A stretch of DNA of 54,043 nt from Hyphomicrobiales bacterium. Its GTDB lineage: Bacteria > Pseudomonadota > Alphaproteobacteria > Rhizobiales > Rhizobiaceae. Shown one piece after another: positions 35,310 to 43,491 of this stretch. Every line of letters starts with the position of its first letter. The stretch's first letter is position 1. The notes beneath the pieces are model-generated. The model made no database searches. It was not told where the DNA came from and worked only from the letters and a program-made list of their open reading frames with translations. The stretch is from assembly GCA_900474095.1 (NCBI GenBank), contig UCOA01000088.1, positions 1 to 54,043 of the forward strand, written 5' to 3'. A program made the position numbers and the translations under genes.

Positions 35310-36086
35310 ATGATTGTCAAAACTCTTCTGGCCGCGTTGGTGGCTGGACTGATCGCGGGTGTCTTCACGACGGTAGCGCAGACTGTGCGGGTTGTTCCCA
35401 TCATCCTTCATGCCGAAGAATATGAAGGCAAGGAGCCTGCCGCGGAACAGCCGGCCGCCACCGAGGGTCAACAGCAACAGCATTCGTCGTTGGCGAGCAC
35501 TTCCGCGATCGGCCAACTGCTTGCAGCGTTCTCGCCGATCACACCAGCCTACGCCCACGAGGGCGAGCATGAAGACGAAGGCGGCATCATGTTTGGCATG
35601 AGCCGGTTTTCGGGAACCTTGCTCGCCAACCTCGTAACCGGCACCGGTTTCAGCCTGTTACTGACCGGCATCAGCCTGCTGATCGGCTATCCCATCACGC
35701 TTCGCAACGGCGTCCTCTGGGGCGCTTGCGGTTGGCTGGCAGTCCACATGTTGCCGGCAATCGGCCTGCCGCCGGAATTGCCCGGCTTTCCGGCGGCCGA
35801 CCTGCACGACCGGCAGATTTGGTGGATGGCGACAGTGCTGTTTTCCGGAGCAGGCCTCTATCTGCTTGCGCTGCGCCCCGAAATCATTGCGAAAATCGCC
35901 GGCCTGGCCGTGCTCGCCGCGCCGCATATCTACGGCGCGCCGCAGCCAGCGAATATTTCGAGCCCGGTTCCGGCCGTTCTGGGCGCCGAATTCGCGGTCG
36001 CTGCGCTGGCAACCGCCCTCGCCTCGTGGATCGTGCTCGGCCTTGTCTCGGGTTATATCAACGACCGCGTCCTGAAATCGGCATAG
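35310..36086 (+). CDS. cbtA: Cobalt transporter subunit CbtA
   Basis: A 258-residue membrane protein of the CbtA family, with about six membrane segments. It begins MIVKTLLAALVAGLIAGVF and contains TRNGVLWGACGWLAVHMLPA-type and PEIIAKI segments seen in the family. Between the first and second membrane segments is a long hydrophilic loop with a Gln-rich run and the His/Glu-rich segment HEGEHEDEGG, probably periplasmic and metal-binding. It lies behind cbtB and should share the B12 riboswitch-controlled transcript. Cobalt is needed here for B12 synthesis. Confidence 0.9.
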   Translation: MIVKTLLAALVAGLIAGVFTTVAQTVRVVPIILHAEEYEGKEPAAEQPAATEGQQQQHSSLASTSAIGQLLAAFSPITPAYAHEGEHEDEGGIMFGMSRFSGTLLANLVTGTGFSLLLTGISLLIGYPITLRNGVLWGACGWLAVHMLPAIGLPPELPGFPAADLHDRQIWWMATVLFSGAGLYLLALRPEIIAKIAGLAVLAAPHIYGAPQPANISSPVPAVLGAEFAVAALATALASWIVLGLVSGYINDRVLKSA

Positions 36087-36132
36087 GCTACAGCGCCGCG
36101 CGTCAAACCTGACGCGCAAAGGACGCTGTAGC
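36087..36132. repeat. Palindromic repeat after cbtA (GCTACAGCG type)
   Basis: An inverted repeat starting 1 nt after the cbtA stop, with arms GCTACAGCG.../...CGCTGTAGC around an inner GCGCGTCA/TGACGCGC stem. Elements of this type are, as I recall, dispersed in Sinorhizobium and Rhizobium genomes. The fold could terminate transcription from both sides. Confidence 0.7.
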
Positions 36133-36144
36133 ACATTGAGACTG

Positions 36145-36192
36145 CTGCATAATTTTATCCTTAAATCGAATCCGATTTAAGGAATTATGCAG
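36145..36192. repeat. Palindromic repeat (CTGCATAATT type) next to fhuF
   Basis: A second inverted repeat 12 nt further: outer arms CTGCATAATT/AATTATGCAG (10 bp) and inner arms CCTTAAATCG/CGATTTAAGG. It is AT-rich, unlike the surrounding DNA, and ends 8 nt before the fhuF stop. It also resembles dispersed rhizobial palindromes (from memory). Confidence 0.7.
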
Positions 36193-36200
36193 GAGCAACG

Positions 36201-37058
36201 TCAGCCGCCTGTGCGTTCGAGGTGAGCGTGCAGGCGGATTTTTTTTGTCTCCTCGTCGAGAAGCACGCAGACATCGCAAAAGGTTCCCTCATCCGTTCGG
36301 TAATAGAGGCAGCAGCCGCTTCGCAGGCGAAAAATGCGCTCCACCGGCACGCCGCCTACGATCGTGGCGATCTTTTGATAGCGCACTGCGCTTGACGACA
36401 GCGGGGAGCCTTCCGTGTTGACGACAGCGAGTGCCGAAGCCATCGCCTGCTCCTCTTGCCCCGATGCTGTGCCGATTTCGAGAAACGCACCGGCAATGCC
36501 GTCCGCGGCCAGCCGCCATTGCGCAGTCGATGACAAACCGGTGCGGGCCTTTACTGTTTCGACAACCGGCGCAAGGCTGGCAACGAAGCTGTCGTGAAAC
36601 AGGGATGCATTGTCACGGCCTTGACGAAACTGGCAAAAGCGAAAATGAAAGCGGCGGGCATCGGATGGACAGGCCAGCGGCCCCTTGCCCGCGTTCTTCG
36701 GGGCATACGGTTCAAAACGGAATGCGAGGATTGCCGGATCGAGATCCGGCACCAGCCCGGTCCTCAGATAAAGGGCACCGGCAGCGATGCTGAGTTGGTG
36801 GCTGTAGAAGGCGGCCAGATGAGCGCCCTTGGTGCGATCATCCATTCCTGCCGCAAACCGGCCTTGATAGTGCAAGAGATCGGCAATCCCGGTCCCGTCT
36901 TTGCGCCATATGTCGTTCGCCAACGAAAAATCCGCGTCGTCGCCGGCAAAGGAGGCCGCGACCTGCGGAAATCGCCGCGCCTGCCAGGCGATCGCCGTCT
37001 GCGCATTCTCTTTCCAGGGGGTGGCCGGCCAACCGCCGTTATCCGGGTTATCGTTCAA
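36201..37058 (-). CDS. fhuF: Siderophore-iron reductase FhuF
   Basis: A 285-residue FhuF-like protein with the canonical cluster motif CC-x10-C-x2-C (Cys249, Cys250, Cys261, Cys264) near the C-terminus, preceded by RIFRLRSG. It should carry a 2Fe-2S centre and reduce ferric siderophores in the cytoplasm. It starts 37 nt after a GH144-like gene on the same strand, an unusual neighbour. No iron box was found upstream by eye. It is the second FhuF-like gene in the window and the one with the standard Cys spacing, so the two may serve different siderophores. Confidence 0.85.
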   Translation of the reverse strand: MNDNPDNGGWPATPWKENAQTAIAWQARRFPQVAASFAGDDADFSLANDIWRKDGTGIADLLHYQGRFAAGMDDRTKGAHLAAFYSHQLSIAAGALYLRTGLVPDLDPAILAFRFEPYAPKNAGKGPLACPSDARRFHFRFCQFRQGRDNASLFHDSFVASLAPVVETVKARTGLSSTAQWRLAADGIAGAFLEIGTASGQEEQAMASALAVVNTEGSPLSSSAVRYQKIATIVGGVPVERIFRLRSGCCLYYRTDEGTFCDVCVLLDEETKKIRLHAHLERTGG

Positions 37059-37095
37059 AGGGCGCGCCTTTTTCTATGCCGGCTGCCCGTCTACC

Positions 37096-38385
37096 TCAAA
37101 GCCAGCCGCCGGAGAAGCCCGCTCTTTTCAAGCCTCGCCGGATGACCGGCGAATCCCGCATCAGGTTCCAGAGGAGGCCGGTGCGATGATTTTCAATCAT
37201 CATCACCACGACGCCCTGGTCAAGCCCGACGCTGCGGCTGTTGAGCCATCCTTCGGTCGTTTTTCCGGGAACGCTCGGATTGAAGCTGCCGAGAAACCGC
37301 CCTTCACGGATGACTCCGGGATAGGTCGAGACGACATGGCGTGTCGCCGAGATCGCGGCCTCCGGCTCAAATGGCAGGCAGGCGAGCGGCGCCCAGGGCG
37401 CGATCGTGCCGTCATCGGGTCCGAACGGCGCACCCCGCGCCGCGTAGCCGGAAAAACGCTGACGGCGGCCATCCTGCAGGCGGCGCGGCCGCAAAGGCCC
37501 GTCGCACGATGTCAGCCCCCACATGTCGGCACCATAGCCGGCAAAACCGCCGGGATTGCTGATCGCATAGTCGCGCTGGACGGCAATCGCCCGGCAGGTG
37601 TTTTCGAAATAGTCTGTGTCCTTCGCCGCAACGGCCTCGTCGCGAATGCCGCGGAAATCGATCCAGGCATGCGAAAAAAGATGGATGAATAGCGGTCCGG
37701 CATAGAGGAACGGCTTTTCCTCCACCGTCATCCAGTCGAATTTCCCGGCAAAGGCATCGTAGCTCTCCCTGCCGATCGGATGGGAGGGAGAGGCAAGCGC
37801 CAGCACATAGAGGATGATCGCTTCGCTGTAGGATTCCCAGCGATAGGGCAGAAAACCGCTCCGAGGCTTCCAACCGAGCCAAAATGCTCCTTTGCCATCC
37901 AGCGCCCAGGTCCAGTTGACGCGGGCGTAGAGCATGGCCGCTAAGGATCGTATCTCGGCTTCGACCTCGTTTTCCTGGTTGAAATAGGCGGCGGTCGTCA
38001 ACACGCCGGCGATAAAAAGTGCGCTGTCGATCAGCGATATCTCGCTGCGCCAGGTTCTCTGTCCGGTTCTCATGTCCAGAAAGTGGTAGTAGAGCCCCTT
38101 GTACCCAGTCGCATTCTTTTCGCGGCCCTGCGGACTTTCGGCGAAGAAACGCAGCGTAACCAGCGTCCTTGCCGCTGCGTCCCCCCGGTTCATCCAGCCT
38201 CTCTCGACGCCGACCGGATAGGCGGAAAGACCGAAACCTGTCGCCGCGATGCTGGACGGGGCGCCGGGAAGAGACGTGTCGGCGATTAGCCCATTGTCCG
38301 GATTGACATATTCAAGGAAGTAACCGAACGCCGCTTGCTGCAACTGGTCGAGAAGGACCGCGTCGGTCTCGTTTTTCAAAAGCAT
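37096..38385 (-). CDS. Glycoamylase-like protein (GH144, beta-1,2-glucanase type)
   Basis: A 429-residue member of the PF10091 glycoamylase-like family, to which GH144 endo-beta-1,2-glucanases belong. Family patterns are GYFLEYVNPDNGLIADTS (near residue 20), GFGLSAYPVGVERGW, SEISLIDSALFIAGVL and FLPYRWESYSEAIILYVLAL. Acidic residues in SEISLID and WESYSE are likely catalytic or binding. No signal peptide is visible, so a cytoplasmic role on short beta-1,2-glucans is possible. I used the ATG at 38385; TTG or GTG codons upstream are weaker. It is co-directional with fhuF and divergent from a DUF1194 gene. Confidence 0.8.
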   Translation of the reverse strand: MLLKNETDAVLLDQLQQAAFGYFLEYVNPDNGLIADTSLPGAPSSIAATGFGLSAYPVGVERGWMNRGDAAARTLVTLRFFAESPQGREKNATGYKGLYYHFLDMRTGQRTWRSEISLIDSALFIAGVLTTAAYFNQENEVEAEIRSLAAMLYARVNWTWALDGKGAFWLGWKPRSGFLPYRWESYSEAIILYVLALASPSHPIGRESYDAFAGKFDWMTVEEKPFLYAGPLFIHLFSHAWIDFRGIRDEAVAAKDTDYFENTCRAIAVQRDYAISNPGGFAGYGADMWGLTSCDGPLRPRRLQDGRRQRFSGYAARGAPFGPDDGTIAPWAPLACLPFEPEAAISATRHVVSTYPGVIREGRFLGSFNPSVPGKTTEGWLNSRSVGLDQGVVVMMIENHRTGLLWNLMRDSPVIRRGLKRAGFSGGWL

Positions 38386-38545
38386 TTCGTCACGCACTCC
38401 AATCAACCGCAAGTTTCACCACATGGCATGTGCTTCGGCAAATCACCGATTGTTGAACTCGCCACCATGCGAAAGGATCGCCTGACCAACGACCTGTGCT
38501 ACACTTTTTGCTTCTTGCGACCGGCAGCAGTGATTGGATGATCCG

Positions 38546-39343
38546 ATGTTCACGACACTTGCGATGCTTTTAAGTCTTTCCGGCGCAGCAGCCGTCACCC
38601 CGGCCGCCAGCAGTACCCAGGTTGATGTCGCGCTCGTGCTCGCCGTCGATATGTCCGGCTCCATGGATATCGAGGAAGCGCGCGTGCAGCGGCTGGGATA
38701 CGTGGATGCCCTACGCCATGCGGAGTTCATCAATGCGGTAACCGCCGGCCTCAATGGCCGCATCGCCATGAGCTATTTCGAGTGGGCCGGCAGCGTCAAC
38801 GAAACCTCGTTGGTCGAATGGCATTTGATCGACGACGCCGGAGATGCCGCAGCTTTCGCCGAACGTATCGCCGCCCGCCCGGTTTACACGCGGCGGGGCA
38901 CATCGATTTCCAACGCTATCGCCTTTGCCTCGAAACTCATCGCCACCAACCCTTATGATGCGACGCGCCGGGTGATCGATGTGTCCGGCGATGGCCCAAA
39001 CAATATCGGGCCGCCGGTCGATCCCATCCGAGATTCGGCTGTCGACGACGGCATCATCATCAACGGCCTCGCCATCGTCATCCGCCCCTCTGCCAGCGCA
39101 GGATCGCTCGACCGCTACTACGCCGATTGCGTAATCGGTGGTCCGGGCTCCTTCGTGCTGCCGGTTCGCCGATCGGAGGATTTCGCCGCAGCGATCCGAC
39201 AAAAATTGGTCATGGAGGTGAGCCGCAAGAGACCCGCCAGACAAGTTATTACCGTCCAGACAGCCCCGAGAACCGATTGCCTGATCGGCGAGAAACTGCG
39301 CCCCGGTTTTCTCGATCGGGTCTATCCCGAACTGGACCGGTAG
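38546..39343 (+). CDS. DUF1194 von Willebrand A-like periplasmic protein
   Basis: A 265-residue protein of the DUF1194 family. A signal peptide (MFTTLAMLLSL..., cleavage near PAASS) is followed by a vWA domain with the metal-ion site DMSGSM (about residues 36-41) and the family block YFEWAGSV. Family members occur in Rhizobiales; their role is not established, but a metal-dependent protein-protein contact in the periplasm is likely. The ATG at 38546 is preferred to a TTG 12 nt upstream. The first mature cysteine is absent, so it is not a lipoprotein. Confidence 0.85.
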   Translation: MFTTLAMLLSLSGAAAVTPAASSTQVDVALVLAVDMSGSMDIEEARVQRLGYVDALRHAEFINAVTAGLNGRIAMSYFEWAGSVNETSLVEWHLIDDAGDAAAFAERIAARPVYTRRGTSISNAIAFASKLIATNPYDATRRVIDVSGDGPNNIGPPVDPIRDSAVDDGIIINGLAIVIRPSASAGSLDRYYADCVIGGPGSFVLPVRRSEDFAAAIRQKLVMEVSRKRPARQVITVQTAPRTDCLIGEKLRPGFLDRVYPELDR

Positions 39344-39379
39344 AGGGTTCCAGGTCCGACGCTATTTCCTTCGGCGCGC

Positions 39380-40696
39380 CTATGACGCTGATGCGCTGAT
39401 TGCGCTTGCCGGCTGATCTTTTGAGTGCAATGCCGCCATCACGCGCGCGGCGGCCTCGCGGCCTGCGATGATTGCGCCTTCGATGTAGGCCGGAAAGGAC
39501 GGCGCCAGTTCCGAGGCGGCAAAATGCACGGGCGGTGCACCGACCCGGATAATCGCTTCCGCGTCGTAGGCTGATGCGTCGGTGATGACATCGCTGTAGC
39601 CTCCGCCGCTCCAGCGATCATCGACCCAGTCGCGCATCCGTAAATCCGTATAGTCCCCCGCCTCGCTGCCCAGCGCCGCGACGAGCCGGCGGATGATTTC
39701 GGCCTGGACGAACCCAGCCCCTTTGCCGTTCCATTGGGCAGCCAGCGGTCCTCCGACGAACACGACGAGCGCCGCCGCCCGGTCGCTGCTGACATCGCAG
39801 GCGAAAAGACCGAGTACATCGCGCCACATCACCATGCCGCTCAATCCACGATCGCGCCAGAAAGGCCGCTCGTAACGGACAAACGTCTTGATGACGGTGC
39901 CGCTTTTCCAGGCAGCAAATGCGTCGATCAGCGGCTTCGGTAGATCGGGCTCGTAAGTGATCCGCGACGCCATCACCGGCGGCACGGCGATGATAATCTG
40001 CCGCGCCCTGAACACGTCACGATTGCCGGTGGTGACCGTGACCGATCCGTCCATTCGCTCAACGCAGGTGGCGGCCGTATTAATTTGTAAGCGGGGACCA
40101 AGCGTTGCCGCCAAGGCCTCGGCAACGGCATGAACCGTCCCTTCGACGAAATATTGCAGCTCGCTGCCATTGCTGGTGGTGCGGCGATCATTGTCGATCA
40201 GGTACCAGAGCGGAATTTCGCCGATCGGACGGCACCAGAGCCCCTCGACCATCGCCCGGTAGCCAGCCTTGGCATCCGGCGGATCGCTCTGTCTGGCAAG
40301 CCACGCCTCCGCCGTCAGCCCGGCGATGGCCGGATCGTGCGGGTCGATCCTGTTTGCTCGCGCCCGGATACGGCCGGATTCCGCAAAAGTGTAACCGGTT
40401 TCCGCGGCCTTGGAATCGCGCTGTACCAGGAAGGCGCCCTCCATGGGCGTCTCGGCAAGCGCTTTGCCAAAGCGGCGCACCAGGGCCATGATTTCAGGCA
40501 TCTCGTCACAGACGAACTGGCCGCCCGTGTCGACCCGCATGCCATCCGAGAAAGCCACCGATTCCACACGTCCGCCGACACGATCCCTCGCTTCGAGCAC
40601 GATGACGTCGATACCCGCGGAAACGAGCGCCTCCGCCGCCGAAAGGCCGGTAAAGCCGGCCCCGACCACGATCACATCTGCATCAGATTCACTCAC
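39380..40696 (-). CDS. FAD-dependent amine oxidase family protein
   Basis: A 438-residue flavoprotein of the monoamine oxidase/phytoene desaturase superfamily. The FAD motif GAGFTGLSAAE (12-22) and the conserved LEARDRVGGRV (35-45) are at the N-terminus, and the family's C-terminal substrate/FAD block (GAIIAGREAAARV) is at the end. The insert with WYLIDNDRRT is compatible with a MAO-type substrate domain. No signal peptide is seen. It may oxidise a biogenic amine or polyamine, which would fit the polyamine transporters and patD, but those genes are over 20 kb away or in other units. It is convergent with the DUF1194 gene. Confidence 0.82.
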   Translation of the reverse strand: MSESDADVIVVGAGFTGLSAAEALVSAGIDVIVLEARDRVGGRVESVAFSDGMRVDTGGQFVCDEMPEIMALVRRFGKALAETPMEGAFLVQRDSKAAETGYTFAESGRIRARANRIDPHDPAIAGLTAEAWLARQSDPPDAKAGYRAMVEGLWCRPIGEIPLWYLIDNDRRTTSNGSELQYFVEGTVHAVAEALAATLGPRLQINTAATCVERMDGSVTVTTGNRDVFRARQIIIAVPPVMASRITYEPDLPKPLIDAFAAWKSGTVIKTFVRYERPFWRDRGLSGMVMWRDVLGLFACDVSSDRAAALVVFVGGPLAAQWNGKGAGFVQAEIIRRLVAALGSEAGDYTDLRMRDWVDDRWSGGGYSDVITDASAYDAEAIIRVGAPPVHFAASELAPSFPAYIEGAIIAGREAAARVMAALHSKDQPASAISASAS

Positions 40697-40814
40697 GAGT
40701 GGGCTCGCCGGTTTGGCTCGTCACCTTCCGCTCCTCAGCCGGACGCAGCCGCGGGGCCTCAGGCGAGGATGTTTACTGCTCTATCACTGCCTGACATCTC
40801 GCTCAAAGGGAAGA

Positions 40815-41552
40815 TCAAACCGCGCCTGGGGCAAACGCCTCCATCGCCCCCGCATACTCCTTGGCGAGTGGCGTCGCATAGGACCCGCGCTTGCTTGTGG
40901 TCAACCGCTGGGCGACCAGCGCCTCAGCCTGCTTTACAGCCGCCGACACGCCGTCGATGACCGGGACGCCATAGTCCTCCTGCAGGGCGTGGGCGAGATC
41001 GGCCATGCCGGCGCAACCGAGAACGATGGCTTCCGCGCCATCTTCGACAAGCGCCGATTCGATCTGGCGGCGCAGCTTGCCGATCGCACCGGAGGCCGCG
41101 TCTTCCAGTTCGAGCACCGGGATGTCCGCCGCACGAACCTTCGCCCGGCCGCCGAAGCCGTAATGCCGCGACAAGTTCTCAAGCAGGACCCGCGAGCGCT
41201 CCAGCGTCGTCACGACGGTAAAGCGCTGGGCGAGAAATCCGGCCGTGACCAGCGCGGATTCGCAGAGTCCCAGCACGGGAAACCCGGCCAGCGAACGCGC
41301 GGCATCAAGCCCGGTATCGTCGAAGCAGGCAATCACCGCCGCCTGCGCACCTGCCTCCTCGGCCTTTTTGATCTCCGCAAGCAGACCGGGCAAGGCGAGC
41401 GCGCCGTCATAATGCCCCTCGATAGAGGCCGGCCCCATCTGCGACGTGGCGGCGATGATTTCGGTTCCGGGTCCGGCGACGGCACGTGCGGCCTCGGCCG
41501 CCTTATCCGTCATGGATCGGGTGGTGTTCGGGTTGACGATAAGAATGCGCAT
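40815..41552 (-). CDS. Hydantoin/Asp-Glu racemase family protein
   Basis: A 245-residue member of the Asp/Glu/hydantoin racemase family. The N-terminal VNPNTTRSMTD block, a first catalytic cysteine in ACFDDTG (about residue 75), and the second in LGCAGM (about residue 180) fit the two-Cys racemase mechanism. Close relatives are annotated as hydantoin or allantoin racemases; members also act on aspartate or glutamate. It is the last gene of the second polyamine-type operon, 6 nt after a permease stop, so its substrate is probably derived from the transported compound. Confidence 0.85.
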   Translation of the reverse strand: MRILIVNPNTTRSMTDKAAEAARAVAGPGTEIIAATSQMGPASIEGHYDGALALPGLLAEIKKAEEAGAQAAVIACFDDTGLDAARSLAGFPVLGLCESALVTAGFLAQRFTVVTTLERSRVLLENLSRHYGFGGRAKVRAADIPVLELEDAASGAIGKLRRQIESALVEDGAEAIVLGCAGMADLAHALQEDYGVPVIDGVSAAVKQAEALVAQRLTTSKRGSYATPLAKEYAGAMEAFAPGAV

Positions 41553-41558
41553 GCGGGA

Positions 41559-42380
41559 TCAGACCAGTTTCGCTTGCCTGCGGCGCATCACCAGGATGAT
41601 CGCAAGCGCCAGAAGGATGATGGAGAAGGAAAAGAGCGTGGTGACCGTGCCGAGCGCATAGAGCACCGGTGTCGTTACGTTCGTCGTCATGCCGTAGATT
41701 TCAAGCGGCAGCGTATTGTAGGTGCCTGACGTCATCAGCGTGCGGGCAAATTCGTCATAGGAGAGCGTGAAACCGAACAGCCCGACGCCGATCAGGCTCG
41801 GCGCGATCATCGGCAGAAGCACATGCCGGAAGGTCTGCCACGAGGTCGCGCCGAGATCGCGGGCAGCTTCCTCGTAGGACGGCGAGAAACGATTGAACAC
41901 GGCAAACATGATCAGCACGCCGAACGGCAGCGTCCAGGTCAGATGCGCGCCGAAAGCCGAGGAATACCAGGCGGGTTTCAGACCGAGCTGCTGAAAGACG
42001 ACGCCGATGCCGAGCGAGATGATGATCGACGGCACGACAAGACTTGCGACGGTCAGGTAGAACAGTACCGTCGAGCCCCTGAACTTGCGTCGAAAAGCCA
42101 GCCCGGCGAGCAGCGAAACGAGCACGTTCACCACCATCACCATCACGCCGAGCGAGAAGGACCGCTTGAAGGATGCCCCGAAATCGCCGACGGCCTGCTG
42201 TTCGAAGAGATTGTAGAACCAGTGCACCGAAACGCCGTTGAGCGGAAAGGTCAATCCGCCGTCCGGCCCCTGGAAGGACAGGATCAGGACGGCGGACAGC
42301 GGGCCGTAGAGGAAAAAGACGAACACAGCGAAGAAGATCGCCAGCACGTAGAATTCCAGCGTGCGCTTTTCGTGGGACAT
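41559..42380 (-). CDS. Polyamine-type ABC permease, PotC family
   Basis: A 273-residue inner-membrane permease with about six membrane segments and an EAA loop (YEEAARDLGATSWQTFRHVLLPMIAPSL pattern near residue 170). It follows the PotB-type permease by 3 nt and precedes the racemase by 6 nt, so the genes are tightly linked. It forms the second half of the membrane pore. Confidence 0.9.
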   Translation of the reverse strand: MSHEKRTLEFYVLAIFFAVFVFFLYGPLSAVLILSFQGPDGGLTFPLNGVSVHWFYNLFEQQAVGDFGASFKRSFSLGVMVMVVNVLVSLLAGLAFRRKFRGSTVLFYLTVASLVVPSIIISLGIGVVFQQLGLKPAWYSSAFGAHLTWTLPFGVLIMFAVFNRFSPSYEEAARDLGATSWQTFRHVLLPMIAPSLIGVGLFGFTLSYDEFARTLMTSGTYNTLPLEIYGMTTNVTTPVLYALGTVTTLFSFSIILLALAIILVMRRRQAKLV

Positions 42381-42383
42381 GGC

Positions 42384-43394
42384 TCAAAGCTCCTTGCGGA
42401 TATCGACGACGCGCAGGATGGCGGCGACCATCAAAAGCACGACGATCAGCAGCACCACCGCGTTGGCCGCTGCGGCCGGATACTGCAAGAGCGACATCTG
42501 GTTCTTCATCATCAGCGCGACCGACGCGCTCTGCCCGCCGGACATCACCTGCACCGTCGAAAAATCGGCCATGACCAGCGTCACGACGAAGATCGAGCCG
42601 ATGGCCATGCCGGGTTTCGCCAGCGGCAGGATGACGTTCCACAGGATCTGCCAGCCGTTCGCTCCGGCGTCGCGCGCCGCCTCGATCAGCGACTTGTCGA
42701 TGCGCATCAGCGTGTTAAAGATCGGCGTCACCATGAACAGCGTGTTGAGATGGACCATGGCGAGCACCACGGCGAAATCGGAGTAAAGCAGCCATTCGAT
42801 CGGGGCGGGGATGATGCCCATCTCGACCAGCGTCGAATTGACGAGGCCATTGCGACCGAGCACCGGGATCCAGGAGATCATCCGGATGATATTGGAGGTG
42901 AGGAACGGCACGGTGCAGACAAGGAAAAGCACCATCTGCATGGTCGTCGTGCGGATATGGAAGGCCAGGAAATAGGCGACCCAGAAGCCGATCACCAGCG
43001 TCAGTCCCCAGACCAGCGCCGTATATTTCAACGTGTTCAGATAGGTTTTCCAGGTGACCCAGGAACCGAGCGTATCGGTGTAGTTCATCGTCAGGAAATC
43101 GGGATAGAGCCCGGCAAAGTCGTAGTCCCAGAAGCTGACGACGGCGATCATCAGGATCGGCAGCAGGAAGAAGAAGCCGAGGATCAGCGCCAGCGGTGCC
43201 GCCTGCAGGTAGGAGGCAACGACGGCCGCGATCTTGCCTATGCTGGCAGCGAAGGCCGGTTTTGTAGGCGCTTCGATCTGCGGGGGCTCTTCCGTGATGG
43301 CGGCTGTCACGTGTTGGGTCTCCGGTTCATTTCGTTGTTTCAAGGAGGCACGCCCCTCATCCGCCCCCTCTTGTTTGAAAAGAAGGGCGGGCAC
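42384..43394 (-). CDS. Polyamine-type ABC permease, PotB family
   Basis: A 336-residue permease with an N-terminal cytoplasmic tail of about 50 residues, then six membrane segments; the EAA loop IEAARDAGANGWQILWNVILP lies near residue 235. The early start at 43394 lies within the RIME-like repeat; a later ATG is possible, so the N-terminus is uncertain. It comes after the binding-protein gene with the repeat in between. Confidence 0.85.
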   Translation of the reverse strand: MPALLFKQEGADEGRASLKQRNEPETQHVTAAITEEPPQIEAPTKPAFAASIGKIAAVVASYLQAAPLALILGFFFLLPILMIAVVSFWDYDFAGLYPDFLTMNYTDTLGSWVTWKTYLNTLKYTALVWGLTLVIGFWVAYFLAFHIRTTTMQMVLFLVCTVPFLTSNIIRMISWIPVLGRNGLVNSTLVEMGIIPAPIEWLLYSDFAVVLAMVHLNTLFMVTPIFNTLMRIDKSLIEAARDAGANGWQILWNVILPLAKPGMAIGSIFVVTLVMADFSTVQVMSGGQSASVALMMKNQMSLLQYPAAAANAVVLLIVVLLMVAAILRVVDIRKEL

Positions 43395-43483
43395 CTTCTC
43401 CCCGTGAACGGGGAGAAGGAAGAAGCGGCAACCTCCGTCGTCCCCTCGCCCCGGTTTACGGGGAGAGGGCTAGGGTGAGGGGC
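43352..43483. repeat. RIME-like mosaic repeat, copy 3 (variant middle)
   Basis: A 132-bp element bounded by GCCCCTCA/TGAGGGGC, with the hairpin blocks CTCCCCGTGAACGGGGAG and CCCCGGTTTACGGGG. The part that reads CCGGCCTGTCGGCC in the other copies is replaced by CCGCCCCCTCTTG and a short A/G-rich insert. On the minus-strand operon it lies 8 nt after the binding-protein stop and runs into the possible start region of the PotB-type permease. Confidence 0.85.
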
Positions 43484-43491
43484 AAGTTCCC

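Noticed and set aside
35125-35313. 62-codon plus-strand ORF between cbtB and cbtA
   Set aside because: It begins within a hairpin, has no ribosome site and no family pattern.
41823-43478. 551-codon plus-strand ORF opposite the permease genes
   Set aside because: Antisense shadow with a His/Asp/Glu/Gln-rich composition typical of reversed membrane-protein codons.
15357-43483. RIME-like copies as ends of a large composite transposon
   Set aside because: The copies are short, differ in their middles, have no transposase between them and show no target duplication by eye; they are dispersed intergenic repeats.
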